DNA of 64,000 nt from Sphingosinicella sp. CPCC 101087 (GTDB lineage Bacteria; Pseudomonadota; Alphaproteobacteria; Sphingomonadales; Sphingomonadaceae): assembly GCF_004151485.1 (NCBI RefSeq), contig NZ_SBFF01000007.1, positions 1 through 64,000 of the forward strand, written 5' to 3'. Within the stretch, counting starts at the first letter, position 1. Each line of letters begins with the position of its first letter. This document shows positions 27,173-36,260 of this stretch, piece after piece. The position numbers were made by a program, and so were the translations under genes. The notes below the pieces were generated by a model. That model made no database searches. It had not been told where the DNA came from and saw only the letters and a list, made by a program, of their open reading frames with translations.

Positions 27173-28969
27173 ATGCCGAGCTACACTGCCCCCGTCCGCG
27201 ACACGCTCTACGTGCTCGACCAGGTGCTCGGCATCGAGCGCTACTCGAACCTGCCCGGATTCGAGAATGCGACGCCGGACCTGGTCGAAGCAATCCTGAC
27301 CGAGGGCGGCCGTTTCGCCTCCGAGGTGCTCGCACCCTTGAACCGGATAGGCGACACCGAGGGCTGCGTCCGACATGAGGACGGCTCAGTGACCACCCCG
27401 CCCGGCTTCAAAGACGCCTATCGGCAGTTCTGCGAGGGTGGCTGGACCACACTCTCGGCGCCTGAGGAATATGGCGGGCAAAACCTTCCGTCGGTGCTCT
27501 CCACCGCCGTGACCGAGTATCTGCTGGCCGCCAACCAGGCGTTCGAGATGTATAACGGGCTGACCCAGGGCGCGATCGCCTCGATTCTGGTCAAGGGCTC
27601 GGACGCGCAGAAGCGCACCTACTTGCCCAATATGGTGGCCGGCAAATGGACCGGCACGATGAACCTCACCGAGCCGCATTGCGGCACCGACCTCGGCCTG
27701 CTCAAGACCCGCGCCGACCCCCAGCCGGACGGCAGCTACAAGCTCACCGGCACGAAGATATTCATCTCGTCGGGCGAGCACGACCTTTCCGAGAACATCA
27801 TCCATCTGGTGCTGGCGAAGATCGCCGGCGCTCCGGACAATGTGAAAGGCATCTCCCTCTTCATCGTCCCCAAATATCTGGTGAACCCGGATGGCACGCT
27901 CGGCGAGCGCAACGGCGTCGTCTGCGGCTCGATCGAGGAGAAGATGGGCATTCACGGCAATTCGACCTGCCTCCTGAACTATGACGACGCGACAGGCTAT
28001 CTGGTCGGCGAGCCGGAGAAAGGTCTCGCCGCGATGTTCATCATGATGAACGCGGCCCGGCTGGGCGTCGGCCTGCAGGGCCTTGCCCAGGGCGATGTCG
28101 CCTATCAGAACGCGGTCGCTTATGCGCGCGAACGGCGGCAGGGAAGGGCGCTGGTTCCCGACCAGCGCGACACCGAGGCGAAGGCCGACCCGATCATCGT
28201 ACACCCCGACGTCCGGCGGATGCTGATGGAGGCCAAGGCCTATAATGAAGGTGCTCGCGCGCTGGTTCTGTTCGGCGCGCTCCAGGTCGACATCAGCCGC
28301 AAGGCCCAGACCGAGGAGGAGCGCCAGACCGCAGAGGACCTGCTCGGCCTGCTCACCCCGGTGATCAAGGGCTTTCTCACCGACAAGGGGTTCGAGGCGG
28401 CCGTCGCCGCCCAGCAGGTCTATGGCGGCCACGGCTATATCCGCGAATGGGGGATGGAGCAGTTCGTCCGCGACGCCCGCATCGCCCAGATCTACGAAGG
28501 CACGAACGGAATCCAGGCGCTCGACCTGGTCGGACGCAAGCTGCCCAAGGATGGGGGGCGCGCCGTCCAGTCCTTCTTCCGGATTGTCGGCGAGGAGGCG
28601 GCGGCAGCGAAAGCCGACGAGAAAGCGGGTCCCGTCGCCGCCGCGCTCGAGCGCGCCAATGGCGACCTTCAGACCGCGACGATGTGGCTCATGCAGAATG
28701 CCATGTCCAATCCGAACAACGCCGGCGCCGCGGCCTACCCCTACATGACGATGATGGGCATCGTGTCTGTGGGGCTGATGTGGCTGCGCATGGCCAGGGC
28801 CAGCGCCGAGGCGCTCGCCGGGGGCCGCGGGGACGCGGCGTTCCACGAGGCCAAGCTGGTCACCGCCCGCTTCTTCGCCGACAAGGTCATGCCCGAAACC
28901 GATGCGCTCAGGCGCAAGATCGAAGCCGGTTCCGAGAGCCTGATGGCGCTGCCGCCGGAAGCCTTCTAG
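27173..28969 (+). CDS. Acyl-CoA dehydrogenase with extended C-terminal domain
   Basis: 598 residues, starting [18 protein letters not shown]. The length and N-terminus match the long FadE5-like class, with an extra alpha-helical domain after the standard acyl-CoA dehydrogenase fold. Flavin/substrate motifs include [15 protein letters not shown] and [11 protein letters not shown]. The late [20 protein letters not shown] carries the probable catalytic Glu. It performs the first FAD-dependent step of beta-oxidation, passing electrons to ETF. AGAGG lies before the ATG. Further beta-oxidation genes, which usually follow, are absent; the next gene is on the other strand. Confidence 0.93.
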   Translation: MPSYTAPVRDTLYVLDQVLGIERYSNLPGFENATPDLVEAILTEGGRFASEVLAPLNRIGDTEGCVRHEDGSVTTPPGFKDAYRQFCEGGWTTLSAPEEYGGQNLPSVLSTAVTEYLLAANQAFEMYNGLTQGAIASILVKGSDAQKRTYLPNMVAGKWTGTMNLTEPHCGTDLGLLKTRADPQPDGSYKLTGTKIFISSGEHDLSENIIHLVLAKIAGAPDNVKGISLFIVPKYLVNPDGTLGERNGVVCGSIEEKMGIHGNSTCLLNYDDATGYLVGEPEKGLAAMFIMMNAARLGVGLQGLAQGDVAYQNAVAYARERRQGRALVPDQRDTEAKADPIIVHPDVRRMLMEAKAYNEGARALVLFGALQVDISRKAQTEEERQTAEDLLGLLTPVIKGFLTDKGFEAAVAAQQVYGGHGYIREWGMEQFVRDARIAQIYEGTNGIQALDLVGRKLPKDGGRAVQSFFRIVGEEAAAAKADEKAGPVAAALERANGDLQTATMWLMQNAMSNPNNAGAAAYPYMTMMGIVSVGLMWLRMARASAEALAGGRGDAAFHEAKLVTARFFADKVMPETDALRRKIEAGSESLMALPPEAF

Positions 28970-28984
28970 CGCGGCCTGGCCGGG

Positions 28985-31378
28985 TCACGCCCGGCGGCGA
29001 CGGACACTCTTCACCTCGATCGGCGCGGCCGGTGCGAGCACAACGCCGTCGAAATGGCCGATCGGGTTCGGTCGGCTGATCAGATAGCCCTGCACCTGGT
29101 CGCAGCCTTCGGCTCGCAGCGCCTCCAGCTGCTCGACCGTTTCCACGCCTTCGGCGACCACGGGCATTCCGAGGCCGCGGCCGAGCCCGATGACCGACCG
29201 GATGATCGCCCGCGCCTGCGGATTGGCCGTGATCTCCTGGACGAAGCTGCGGTCGATCTTGACCTTGTCGAAAGGGAACATCCGGAAATAGCTGAGGGAG
29301 GAATAGCCGGTGCCGAAATCGTCCATCGAGATCTGAACGCCGAGCGCCTTGAGGCGCTTGAGGACAGCGAGCGCGCCTTCGGCGTCCTTGATGAGGAGAC
29401 CCTCGGTAACTTCGAGGTCGAGCCGGCGCGGATCGAGGCCGGTGTCGGAAAGCACCTGCTCGATCGAGCCGACCAGATCGTCCTGGAGGAACTGGAGAGG
29501 GGAGAGGTTCACCGAGAGCTTCAGCGGCGGATTCCACTTCGCGGCCTCGGAACATGCCTCCCGAAGGACCCAGTCGCCGAGCCTCACGATGAGACCGGCC
29601 TCCTCGGCCAGCGGGACGAAGACTTCCGGGCTGATCGGCCCGATCTGGGGATGGTTCCAGCGCAGCAAGGCTTCGAACCCGACGATCCGACCGCTCTCCA
29701 GGTCTGCGAGCGGCTGGAAATGGATATTGAGCTCGTTGCGATCCATTGCGAGCCGAAGGTCCGCCTCCAGCTGGCGGCGCTGGCGCAGCGCCTCGTCCAT
29801 AGCCGCCTCGTAGAAGCGTGTGAGCCCTCGGCCCTCGGCCTTGGCGCGGTATAGCGCCATGTCGGCATTCTTGATTAGATCGCTTGGCGTGGCGGCGTCT
29901 TCGGGGAAGACGGCGACGCCGATGCTGGCGCTGACTCTGGCGCTCTGACCGTCCAGGGTGAAGGGCGCGCCAAGCGCGGAAATGATCCGGTCCGACAGAA
30001 GGCCCGCAAAAGCCGGCTGGCTGCCGCCGATCTGCACGACCGCAAATTCGTCGCCGCCGAGCCGTGCGACCAGTTCGTCGTCGCGCGCGATCGAGCTCAG
30101 GCGCTGCGCCACGCCCACGAGCAGGGCGTCGCCGCCGGGATGGCCGTGAATGTCGTTGACCGCCTTGAACCCGTCCAAGTCGATGCACAGCACGGCGACC
30201 GGCTCGCCGGCTGCCGCGGCACGCTCCGTTGCGCGGGCGAGATGGTCCGTGAAGACCGTGCGATTGGGAAGCCCGGTGAGCGCGTCGTGATAGGCCAGAT
30301 GAGCGATGCGTGCGGCCGCTTCCTTGCGTTCGGTCATGTCGCGTATGGCGAGTATCCGGCGCTCCTCACCGTCCCAGTCCAGGGTCCGAGGCAGCACCTC
30401 CACGTCGCACGGCTCGCCGTCCGCCCGCAGAAGCCGGCATTCGATGGCCTTGCCGTCAGGCGCGGACGCGCCGGCATGGATTTCGATGCCGGGAAGAATC
30501 TCCGGAAGCCGTTCGGGCAGCAGCGAGCGGCTGAAATAGCCGGAGAGCTTGAGGAAGCTGCGATTCGCATCGACGATCCGCTCACCGTCGATCACGACGA
30601 GTCCTTCGATCGCGGCATCGGCGAATGCCCTGATCCGTTGAGCCTCGCCGGCGGTCTGCCGCGCCAGCCGGCGATCGAACAAGACCATCGCGAAGCTGAT
30701 CGACAGGATGATCGCTGCGACGGACACGACGAGCACGGTCAGCATTCCGCCGCCGATCGCTTCCGTCGGCACTTCAAATCGGGGATCGGGCAGTATCGCC
30801 GCCGCGGACATGGCGGTGAAGTGAAGGCCGCAAATCGCGGTGGTGAACAGAAGCGCAGGCCGCCACGGCATGAGGGTCTGGCTCCGCCGATGACCGGCCG
30901 TGGCGAGCGCGCTGAGCAGGACGCCGATCAGCACCGATGCCGCGACCAGACCTTCGTCCCAGATCAGACGTCCGGCAACCTTCATCGCCGACATGCCGAT
31001 ATAATGCATCGTCGCGATGCCCGCCCCGACGACGGCCCCGCCCAGAAGGGCGAAGCCGCGCTGGTCGCGCAACGTCAAGCCCCAGCCGCTGCCTGTGATG
31101 AGGACCGCTGCGGCGATCGACAGCGAGGTGAGCCCCAGATCGTAGCCGATCGGAATATCCGGCTGATAGGCCAGCATTGCGAGGAAGTGGGTGGCCCAAA
31201 TTCCGATCCCGGATACGAAGGCGGTGAGGCCGAGCCAGGCAGCGCGCCGGTTCTCGCTGACCCGGGCGCGATCCAATGTCGTGAAGGCGGTCAGCGCCGC
31301 GAGCAGGCAGACGATCCCCGCGAGGATGACGAGCCGGATGTCGTGCTCGTACGCAATGCAGTTATAGACCCGCAGCAC
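28985..31378 (-). CDS. MHYT-GGDEF-EAL membrane c-di-GMP enzyme
   Basis: 797 residues from GTG 31378, with GGAGGG upstream (the open frame continues 26 codons further). The first 240 or so residues form the seven-helix MHYT sensor, with the repeated ATHFLAML, TMHYIGMSAM and GLHFTAMSA motifs thought to bind a metal. A PAS-like segment follows. The GGDEF domain has intact GGDEF at 441-445 and the EAL domain has E569-A570-L571, with DFGTGYSSLSYF later. Both active sites look complete, so it may make and break c-di-GMP, with the MHYT domain sensing O2, CO or NO. It converges on the dehydrogenase gene, 15 bases away. Confidence 0.93.
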   Translation of the reverse strand: MLRVYNCIAYEHDIRLVILAGIVCLLAALTAFTTLDRARVSENRRAAWLGLTAFVSGIGIWATHFLAMLAYQPDIPIGYDLGLTSLSIAAAVLITGSGWGLTLRDQRGFALLGGAVVGAGIATMHYIGMSAMKVAGRLIWDEGLVAASVLIGVLLSALATAGHRRSQTLMPWRPALLFTTAICGLHFTAMSAAAILPDPRFEVPTEAIGGGMLTVLVVSVAAIILSISFAMVLFDRRLARQTAGEAQRIRAFADAAIEGLVVIDGERIVDANRSFLKLSGYFSRSLLPERLPEILPGIEIHAGASAPDGKAIECRLLRADGEPCDVEVLPRTLDWDGEERRILAIRDMTERKEAAARIAHLAYHDALTGLPNRTVFTDHLARATERAAAAGEPVAVLCIDLDGFKAVNDIHGHPGGDALLVGVAQRLSSIARDDELVARLGGDEFAVVQIGGSQPAFAGLLSDRIISALGAPFTLDGQSARVSASIGVAVFPEDAATPSDLIKNADMALYRAKAEGRGLTRFYEAAMDEALRQRRQLEADLRLAMDRNELNIHFQPLADLESGRIVGFEALLRWNHPQIGPISPEVFVPLAEEAGLIVRLGDWVLREACSEAAKWNPPLKLSVNLSPLQFLQDDLVGSIEQVLSDTGLDPRRLDLEVTEGLLIKDAEGALAVLKRLKALGVQISMDDFGTGYSSLSYFRMFPFDKVKIDRSFVQEITANPQARAIIRSVIGLGRGLGMPVVAEGVETVEQLEALRAEGCDQVQGYLISRPNPIGHFDGVVLAPAAPIEVKSVRRRRA

Positions 31379-31567
31379 CCGATGGCCCTCCGCTTGTCGG
31401 GCGCCCTTACGGCCTGCTCGGTGAAGATGCGGTAAACCGTTGCGGCCCCGCCGCACTTGTCCGGGCGATCGGCCGCAGGCATGTCGCTTCGCTGCCGGGG
31501 TCGCCTGCCTGCTTCCTGGACATTGACGTCTCGGCGCCTACAGCCCGCATATCGAGAACGGGAATTC

Positions 31568-32335
31568 ATGGCTCGCGCGCGCAGACATACCTCCTTGCCG
31601 CCGCCCTATTTGAAGCGGATCTGGCTGGATCCGGCGGTCGAGGCCGATTCCAGCCGCTATCCCTTCTGCCTGCCGCTCTTCAAGGATCCCGAGTTCGAGC
31701 TCCGGTTCGAACGGCCGGTCACGATCATCGTCGGCGAGAACGGCACCGGGAAATCCACCCTGCTCGAGGGCATCGCCGTCATGGCCGGCTTTCCGGAGGC
31801 GGGCGGCGGGCAAGGCTATCGCACCGATTCTTCCCAGCGAGCCGTAGCCAAGGATGGTGGCCAGCTCGTGCCGGCGCTGAGGGGCAGCTGGCTGCCCAAG
31901 ATCGGCCATGGCTGGTTCTTTCGTGCCGAAAGCTTCTTCTCCGTCGCCCGGTATCTCGACGAGGCCGCTCTCGACGGCGGCTTCGCTCCACCCGATTATC
32001 TTTCCCACAGTCATGGTGAAGGATTTCTGCGCTTCTTCGGCGAACGATGCTCGGTGCCGGGCCTCTTCCTGTTCGACGAGCCCGAATCGGCGCTATCGCC
32101 CAACCGGCAGTTCGATTTCCTGAAGCTTCTTCACCGGCTCGACGCGGAGGGCATGACCCAGATCGTCGTCGCTACGCACTCGCCGATCATCATGGCGCTT
32201 CCGGGCGCGCAGCTGCTTCGCCTGCGCGGCGGTGCATTGGAGCCGGTGTCGCTGGAAGAAACGGATCATTTCCGGCTCCTGAGCGCCTTCACATCCGACT
32301 GGCGAGGCACGGTCGAAGCCATGCTGCAGGACTGA
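31568..32335 (+). CDS. Stand-alone AAA-family (ABC-type) ATPase
   Basis: 255 residues. Walker A is GENGTGKST at 56-64, the Walker B-like strand is GLFLFDEPESALSP, and the switch His is in VVATHSPIIMA. The layout (short, with a truncated coiled-coil region and no transporter signature of an importer) resembles the AAA_23/AAA_21 ATPases related to RecF/OLD. No nuclease or partner gene is adjacent. The role is unknown. The ATG at 31568 is chosen because it precedes the conserved region; the ribosome site is weak. Confidence 0.85.
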   Translation: MARARRHTSLPPPYLKRIWLDPAVEADSSRYPFCLPLFKDPEFELRFERPVTIIVGENGTGKSTLLEGIAVMAGFPEAGGGQGYRTDSSQRAVAKDGGQLVPALRGSWLPKIGHGWFFRAESFFSVARYLDEAALDGGFAPPDYLSHSHGEGFLRFFGERCSVPGLFLFDEPESALSPNRQFDFLKLLHRLDAEGMTQIVVATHSPIIMALPGAQLLRLRGGALEPVSLEETDHFRLLSAFTSDWRGTVEAMLQD

Positions 32336-32391
32336 TCCGTCGGTCCGGCTCGTCCGGGCGTGGCCGGGGCGTTCGCGCGCCCGATCCGTCG

Positions 32392-33042
32392 CTAGCGGGA
32401 AGGCCCGAAGGCGTCGGCGACGGCCGGGTCGATCTCGAGGCGCACAGCGTTGGCCGGCCCTGGCTGCTCGTGCACCGTCTGGTGCAGGCGGGGAAAGGCC
32501 CGCATCGCCAGTTGCTGCAGCCGCGCCCGTCTCTCCTGGCGCGACATGGCCAAAGCCCACTTCCAGGCCGCGTCATAGTCGCCCGGGCCGGGAATTCGCC
32601 GCTCGATGCGCACCATCGTGTCGGCGAAGTCCGGCCCATACAGGTCGGTCCACACGTCGTAGAGGAACAGATAGAGCAAGCGGTGATCGTCAAGCCCGGC
32701 GGTGTCGCGCACCTCCATGGCGAGCCGGTGGCCAATTTCGTGGACCAATGTCGCCTTCTTGTAGGCCGGCGAATAGGCCGCCCGCAGCCGGATCGTGCGG
32801 CCGTCATAGGCGGTCATCGGCGGCCCGTTGCCGACGATCGCCTCGATCGGCGCGGAAGGGAAGGGGAGGCCGGTCGCCGCCTCCATCGCGGCCACGATCC
32901 GAGGGCCCTCTTGCTCCCACAAGGCGCGATACTCGTCTGCAGCCGGTGCGAAGCGCAGCCCCACCGGAACGAATGTGAGCGGCGGTGCCGCCGCGGTGAG
33001 CAGGCCCCATAGCAGGGCCGCGGCGACGATCCTGCCGGTCAT
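32392..33042 (-). CDS. Secreted HExxH-type metallopeptidase-like protein
   Basis: 216 residues. A signal peptide (MTGRIVAAALLWGLLTAAAPP) is followed by a soluble domain whose centre carries LVHEIGHRLA, the HExxH zinc signature, with aromatic helices after it. A third zinc ligand is not obvious to me. It is last in a minus-strand run pcm-NUDIX-this gene, and its ATG lies four bases after the NUDIX stop. Function is unknown; a periplasmic peptidase or a zincin-fold protein without activity are both possible. Confidence 0.75.
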   Translation of the reverse strand: MTGRIVAAALLWGLLTAAAPPLTFVPVGLRFAPAADEYRALWEQEGPRIVAAMEAATGLPFPSAPIEAIVGNGPPMTAYDGRTIRLRAAYSPAYKKATLVHEIGHRLAMEVRDTAGLDDHRLLYLFLYDVWTDLYGPDFADTMVRIERRIPGPGDYDAAWKWALAMSRQERRARLQQLAMRAFPRLHQTVHEQPGPANAVRLEIDPAVADAFGPSR

Positions 33043-33046
33043 CGCC

Positions 33047-33514
33047 TCAGACGTTCCCGCAGAAACGTTCCTCGAGCCGGTCGAGCAACGGCCCCTGGCT
33101 CGCCAATATCTTCGCCCGAGCCGTTTCCAGGTCCATCCATTCCGCCCGATCCACCTCCGCATAGCTGCGATACTGCCCGCTTCGCGGCGGCCATTCCATG
33201 GTGAAGTGATTGCTGACGATCTGGTGCGGGTCGAAATCGCCCTGAAGGGCGAAAGCTTCGACGAGCTTGCCGCCTTTCTGGCGGATCCGGCCGAGCGACA
33301 CCAGCTCTCCTTGCGCGCGCACGCCGAGCTCCTCCTCGAACTCGCGCCGGGCGCAGGCGGCGAGGTCCTCGCCGGGCTCGACCAGTCCCTTGGGAATACC
33401 CCAGGCGCCGGCATCACGCCCCTGCCACATGGGTCCGCCGAAATGGGCGAGCAGAACTTCCACGACCTCGCCGCGCCGCCTCCACATCAGAATGCCGGCG
33501 CTGGTCTGCGGCAC
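33047..33514 (-). CDS. NUDIX hydrolase
   Basis: 155 residues from a GTG start. The Nudix box is GIPKGLVEPGEDLAACARRE, then FEEELGV. The N-terminus SAGILMWRRRGEVVEVLLAHFGG and the phosphate-rich loop match the diadenosine-polyphosphate/MutT-like branch that hydrolyses nucleoside diphosphate derivatives. The substrate is unresolved. It lies three bases after pcm stops, so it is in the same operon. Confidence 0.88.
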   Translation of the reverse strand: MPQTSAGILMWRRRGEVVEVLLAHFGGPMWQGRDAGAWGIPKGLVEPGEDLAACARREFEEELGVRAQGELVSLGRIRQKGGKLVEAFALQGDFDPHQIVSNHFTMEWPPRSGQYRSYAEVDRAEWMDLETARAKILASQGPLLDRLEERFCGNV

Positions 33515-33517
33515 GGG

Positions 33518-34189
33518 TCAGCCGATCTCCAGCTCGGTGAAGCGGACCGGCATGATCGCGCGCGTCCCGATCGCCCCCTTTTCCCCCTTCTGGACCACGC
33601 TGAGCTGCTGCACCTCGCGGCCGCCCAACGGGATCACCATCCGGCCCCCAGGCGCGAGCTGCTCGACCAAGGCAGGGGGCGGCTCAGCGGCGGCGGCGGT
33701 GACGAGGATACGGTCGAACGGGGCATGCTCGGCCCAGCCGCGCGAGCCGTCGCCGACTCTGATCTCGACGTCATGGTCGAGCGCGGCAAGCCTCAGCCGC
33801 GCCGCCTGCGCGAACTCCTCGACGATCTCGACGCTGAACAGGCGCGCGCCGAGGGCGGACAGCACCGCGGCCTGCCAACCGAGGCCGGTACCGACCTCGA
33901 GCACCTTCTGACCGCTGTCGATGCCAAGCAGGTCGAGCATGAGCGCTCCGATGAAGGGCTGGGACAAGGTCTTGTCGAACCCGATCGGCAATGGCGTATC
34001 CTGATAGGATACCACCATCAGCTGCGCCGGCACGAACAGGTGCCGCGGCACCTCCAGCAGCGCCCGGCGCAGCGTCGGACTAAGCTCGGACCGGCCGATC
34101 TCCTCCTCCGCCAGGTCGAAATGCATGTCGATAACTTCGACCATATGCCGACGCAGAATTGCTAGATGCGCTTCGGTCATCGGCTTCAT
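33518..34189 (-). CDS. pcm: Protein-L-isoaspartate O-methyltransferase
   Basis: 223 residues. PCMT signatures are VPRHLFVP, the PLPIGFDKTLSQPFI segment that holds the substrate loop, and the SAM motif VLEVGTGLGWQAAVLSAL. The enzyme methylates isoaspartyl residues to start repair of aged proteins. The start at 34189 gives MKPMTEAHL; M4 is an alternative. It heads the pcm-NUDIX-metallopeptidase run. In many relatives tolC and the PopZ-like gene follow pcm; here they are separate. Confidence 0.92.
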   Translation of the reverse strand: MKPMTEAHLAILRRHMVEVIDMHFDLAEEEIGRSELSPTLRRALLEVPRHLFVPAQLMVVSYQDTPLPIGFDKTLSQPFIGALMLDLLGIDSGQKVLEVGTGLGWQAAVLSALGARLFSVEIVEEFAQAARLRLAALDHDVEIRVGDGSRGWAEHAPFDRILVTAAAAEPPPALVEQLAPGGRMVIPLGGREVQQLSVVQKGEKGAIGTRAIMPVRFTELEIG

Positions 34190-34419
34190 CGGCCGCTCCT
34201 TCCATTCGCCAGTCGCATAGACGGTGAACGGTCGGGAACGAAGCCGGTTCGATCCGGATGCGCGGAAGATCTGCAGCTACCTTCCCGCTGTCGTCGACTG
34301 GCCGGCGCAGGCGCTGCGCCGCCCGAGCCCGCATGAACGCAATTGATCGTGCCCGCCAGCGGGTAGTGCATGCCGCGGTTGCCGCTGGCGTCGCACCGCA
34401 CTAGATAGCGTCCCCCAGA

Positions 34420-34504
34420 GCCCCTGTGGCGGAATTGGTAGACGCGCTCGACTCAAAATCGAGTTCCGCAAGGAGTGCCCGTTCGACTCGGGCCAGGGGC
34501 ACCA
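34420..34504 (+). tRNA. tRNA-Leu (anticodon CAA)
   Basis: 85 bases with a long variable arm. The acceptor arms GCCCCTG (34420-34426) and CAGGGGC (34494-34500) pair, the discriminator is A34501, and CCA is encoded at 34502-34504. The anticodon stem is CTCGA/TCGAG around CAA at 34454-34456, and the T arm has GTTCGACTC. It reads UUG leucine codons, which are rare in this GC-rich DNA. Confidence 0.96.
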
Positions 34505-34593
34505 TCTTTTCTCGCGACGCCCGCCGGGATGCGGCGAGCAAGCGCGGCTGCACGGCGACCTCGGTCGGCCGATCGGCAGGCGCGGGGCCGGAA

Positions 34594-35331
34594 ATGACCC
34601 AGAATATCTATGACGATCCCGAATTCTTCGCCGGCTACAGCCGGCTTCCGCGTTCGCTGCACGGACTCGCGGGCGCGCCGGAATGGCCCGCCCTGCGAGC
34701 GCTTCTGCCTCGGCCGAGCGGGCTCAGGATCGTCGATCTCGGCTGCGGCTTCGGTTGGTTCTGCCGATGGGCTCGTGCCGAGGGCGCTGCCCAGGTGCTC
34801 GGGATCGACATTTCCGAGCGAATGCTGGAGCGTGCCGGGGCCGAGCCCAAGGATGAAGCGATCGTCTATGAACGCGCGGACCTGAACAGGCTCGAATTGC
34901 CGGAGGGCGGCTTCGATCTCGCCTACAGTTCGCTGGCACTGCACTATGTCGAGGATCTCGAGCGCCTGTTCGCAACCGTTCGCCGTTCCCTCGTACCGGG
35001 AGCCCGGTTCGTCTTCTCGATCGAGCATCCGATCTACATGGCGCCGCGCCGGCCGGGCTGGATCGCCGACCGGCGAGGTGGCAAGTCATGGCCCGTCGAC
35101 AGCTATCAGATGGAGGGCGCTCGGCGTTCCGACTGGATCGGCGCAGGCGTCGTCAAATATCACCGTACGTTGGGAACGACGCTCAACCGCCTCATCCGGC
35201 AAGGCTTCGTCATCCGCCATGTCGAGGAATTCGGTCCCAGCGACGAGCAGGTCGCGCAGCAGGCGGAACTCGCCGAGGAGCGCGAGAGGCCGATGTTCCT
35301 GCTCGTCGCCGCGGATCGCGCCGGACCCTAG
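34594..35331 (+). CDS. Class I SAM-dependent methyltransferase
   Basis: 245 residues from ATG 34594. Motif I is VDLGCGFGWFCRWAR near residue 46, followed by GIDISERMLERA (motif II) and LAYSSLALHYVEDL. The fold is the small-molecule methyltransferase type; the substrate is unknown. The frame is open through the tRNA-Leu upstream, but residues encoded there are artefactual. It converges on the next methyltransferase, nine bases away. Confidence 0.85.
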   Translation: MTQNIYDDPEFFAGYSRLPRSLHGLAGAPEWPALRALLPRPSGLRIVDLGCGFGWFCRWARAEGAAQVLGIDISERMLERAGAEPKDEAIVYERADLNRLELPEGGFDLAYSSLALHYVEDLERLFATVRRSLVPGARFVFSIEHPIYMAPRRPGWIADRRGGKSWPVDSYQMEGARRSDWIGAGVVKYHRTLGTTLNRLIRQGFVIRHVEEFGPSDEQVAQQAELAEERERPMFLLVAADRAGP

Positions 35332-35340
35332 CGGCGGCTT

Positions 35341-36186
35341 TCATGTCGCCTGGGCGGAAGCCATCCAGCAGGCGGCTGTGAATCGGACTTCCTGACCGTC
35401 CACATAAGGATCGAATGCGGCGCGCGCGGTCTCGACGACACTCGTTCGCGTCGCCTGGTCCATCTCCTGCAGCACCAGCCCTAGGGGCCCCAACCGGGTG
35501 ATGTAGGGGACGAGGGCGCTTTCCGGCAGAATGCAGGGGATGTCGATCGGACGTATCTCGATCCCGGCCCAGCCGCCTTCTTCCAGTATCGCGTGGACGC
35601 GGCGATCGTCGGCAAAGGCGAACTGGCCCGGCCCGTCGGGTCGCCGGGCCGGAAGGTTCGACAGGAGCGGCGCGACCGCGCCCTCGGCCGTGGTCATGAA
35701 CGGATTTTCGTCGGCGCCGCGCCAGGCGATGAAGGCGAGCCTGGCACCGTCGCGCGCGCCGCGCCGAAGGTTGAGGAAAGCGGCGACGGGATCGGAAAAG
35801 AACATCACGCCGAAGCGGGAGACGATCAAGTCGAAGCTCGCCGGATCGAAGGCATGGGTCTGGGCGTCGGCGCCGATGAAGATGGCCGATGCGCCCTCCG
35901 CTTCGGCGCGAGCGCGGGCCAGGTCGAGCATCGGTTCGGAGATGTCGATGCCGACGCAATGGCCGCTGCGACCGACCCGTCGGGCCAGAGCGAGCGTGGT
36001 GCTTCCGGTGCCGCAGCCGACATCGAGCACGCTTGTCGCGCGAGCATCGACCGCCGCCTGCGCGAGCATGGCCTCCATTGGCCGGAAGAGCGCGTCGAGC
36101 AGCGCCTGCTGATCGACCCAGGCGCGGCCGGCGAGACCATTCCAGAGCGCCGACTGGTCGTCGAATATTCCGCTCGATGGCTGCAT
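35341..36186 (-). CDS. Class I SAM-dependent methyltransferase under a SoxR-like promoter
   Basis: 281 residues from ATG 36186, with AAAGGAG spaced by six bases (an ATG two codons upstream is too close to it). Motif I is VLDVGCGTGSTTLALARRVG, then GIDISEPML. FDLIVSRFGVMFFSDP follows, as in UbiE-like and SmtA-like enzymes of about 280 residues. It is transcribed divergently from a MerR gene, and its promoter has the MerR type of architecture (see 36227-36257). Methylation of a toxic or signalling small molecule is an inference. Confidence 0.88.
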   Translation of the reverse strand: MQPSSGIFDDQSALWNGLAGRAWVDQQALLDALFRPMEAMLAQAAVDARATSVLDVGCGTGSTTLALARRVGRSGHCVGIDISEPMLDLARARAEAEGASAIFIGADAQTHAFDPASFDLIVSRFGVMFFSDPVAAFLNLRRGARDGARLAFIAWRGADENPFMTTAEGAVAPLLSNLPARRPDGPGQFAFADDRRVHAILEEGGWAGIEIRPIDIPCILPESALVPYITRLGPLGLVLQEMDQATRTSVVETARAAFDPYVDGQEVRFTAACWMASAQAT

Positions 36187-36226
36187 GTTCATCTCCTTTC
36201 GATTGATTTGGCGAATCGGATGAAGC

Positions 36227-36257
36227 ATTGTGCCTCTTCAAGTCGACTTGAGGTCAA
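36227..36257 (-). promoter_or_regulatory. MerR/SoxR-type promoter with 19-bp spacer and palindromic operator
   Basis: On the minus strand -35 TTGACC (36257-36252) and -10 CACAAT (36232-36227) are exactly 19 bases apart. A perfect palindrome, TCAAGTCGACTTGA (36251-36238), sits within that spacer. Over-long spacers bridged by an operator are the hallmark of promoters activated by MerR proteins. From memory, the E. coli soxS promoter has the same -35 ending and CTCAAG...CTTGAGG core. It would drive the methyltransferase gene. Confidence 0.65.
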
Positions 36258-36260
36258 GAG

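Noticed and set aside
34186-34401. 71-codon minus-strand ORF whose TGA overlaps the pcm ATG
   Set aside because: The overlap is suggestive, but it begins just next to the antisense of tRNA-Leu, is Arg/Ser-rich without pattern, and has no ribosome site I can see.
34426-34593. Open frame upstream of the methyltransferase at 34594 (MAELVDALDSKSSSARSARS)
   Set aside because: It is a translation of tRNA-Leu and its flank; the real start is ATG 34594.
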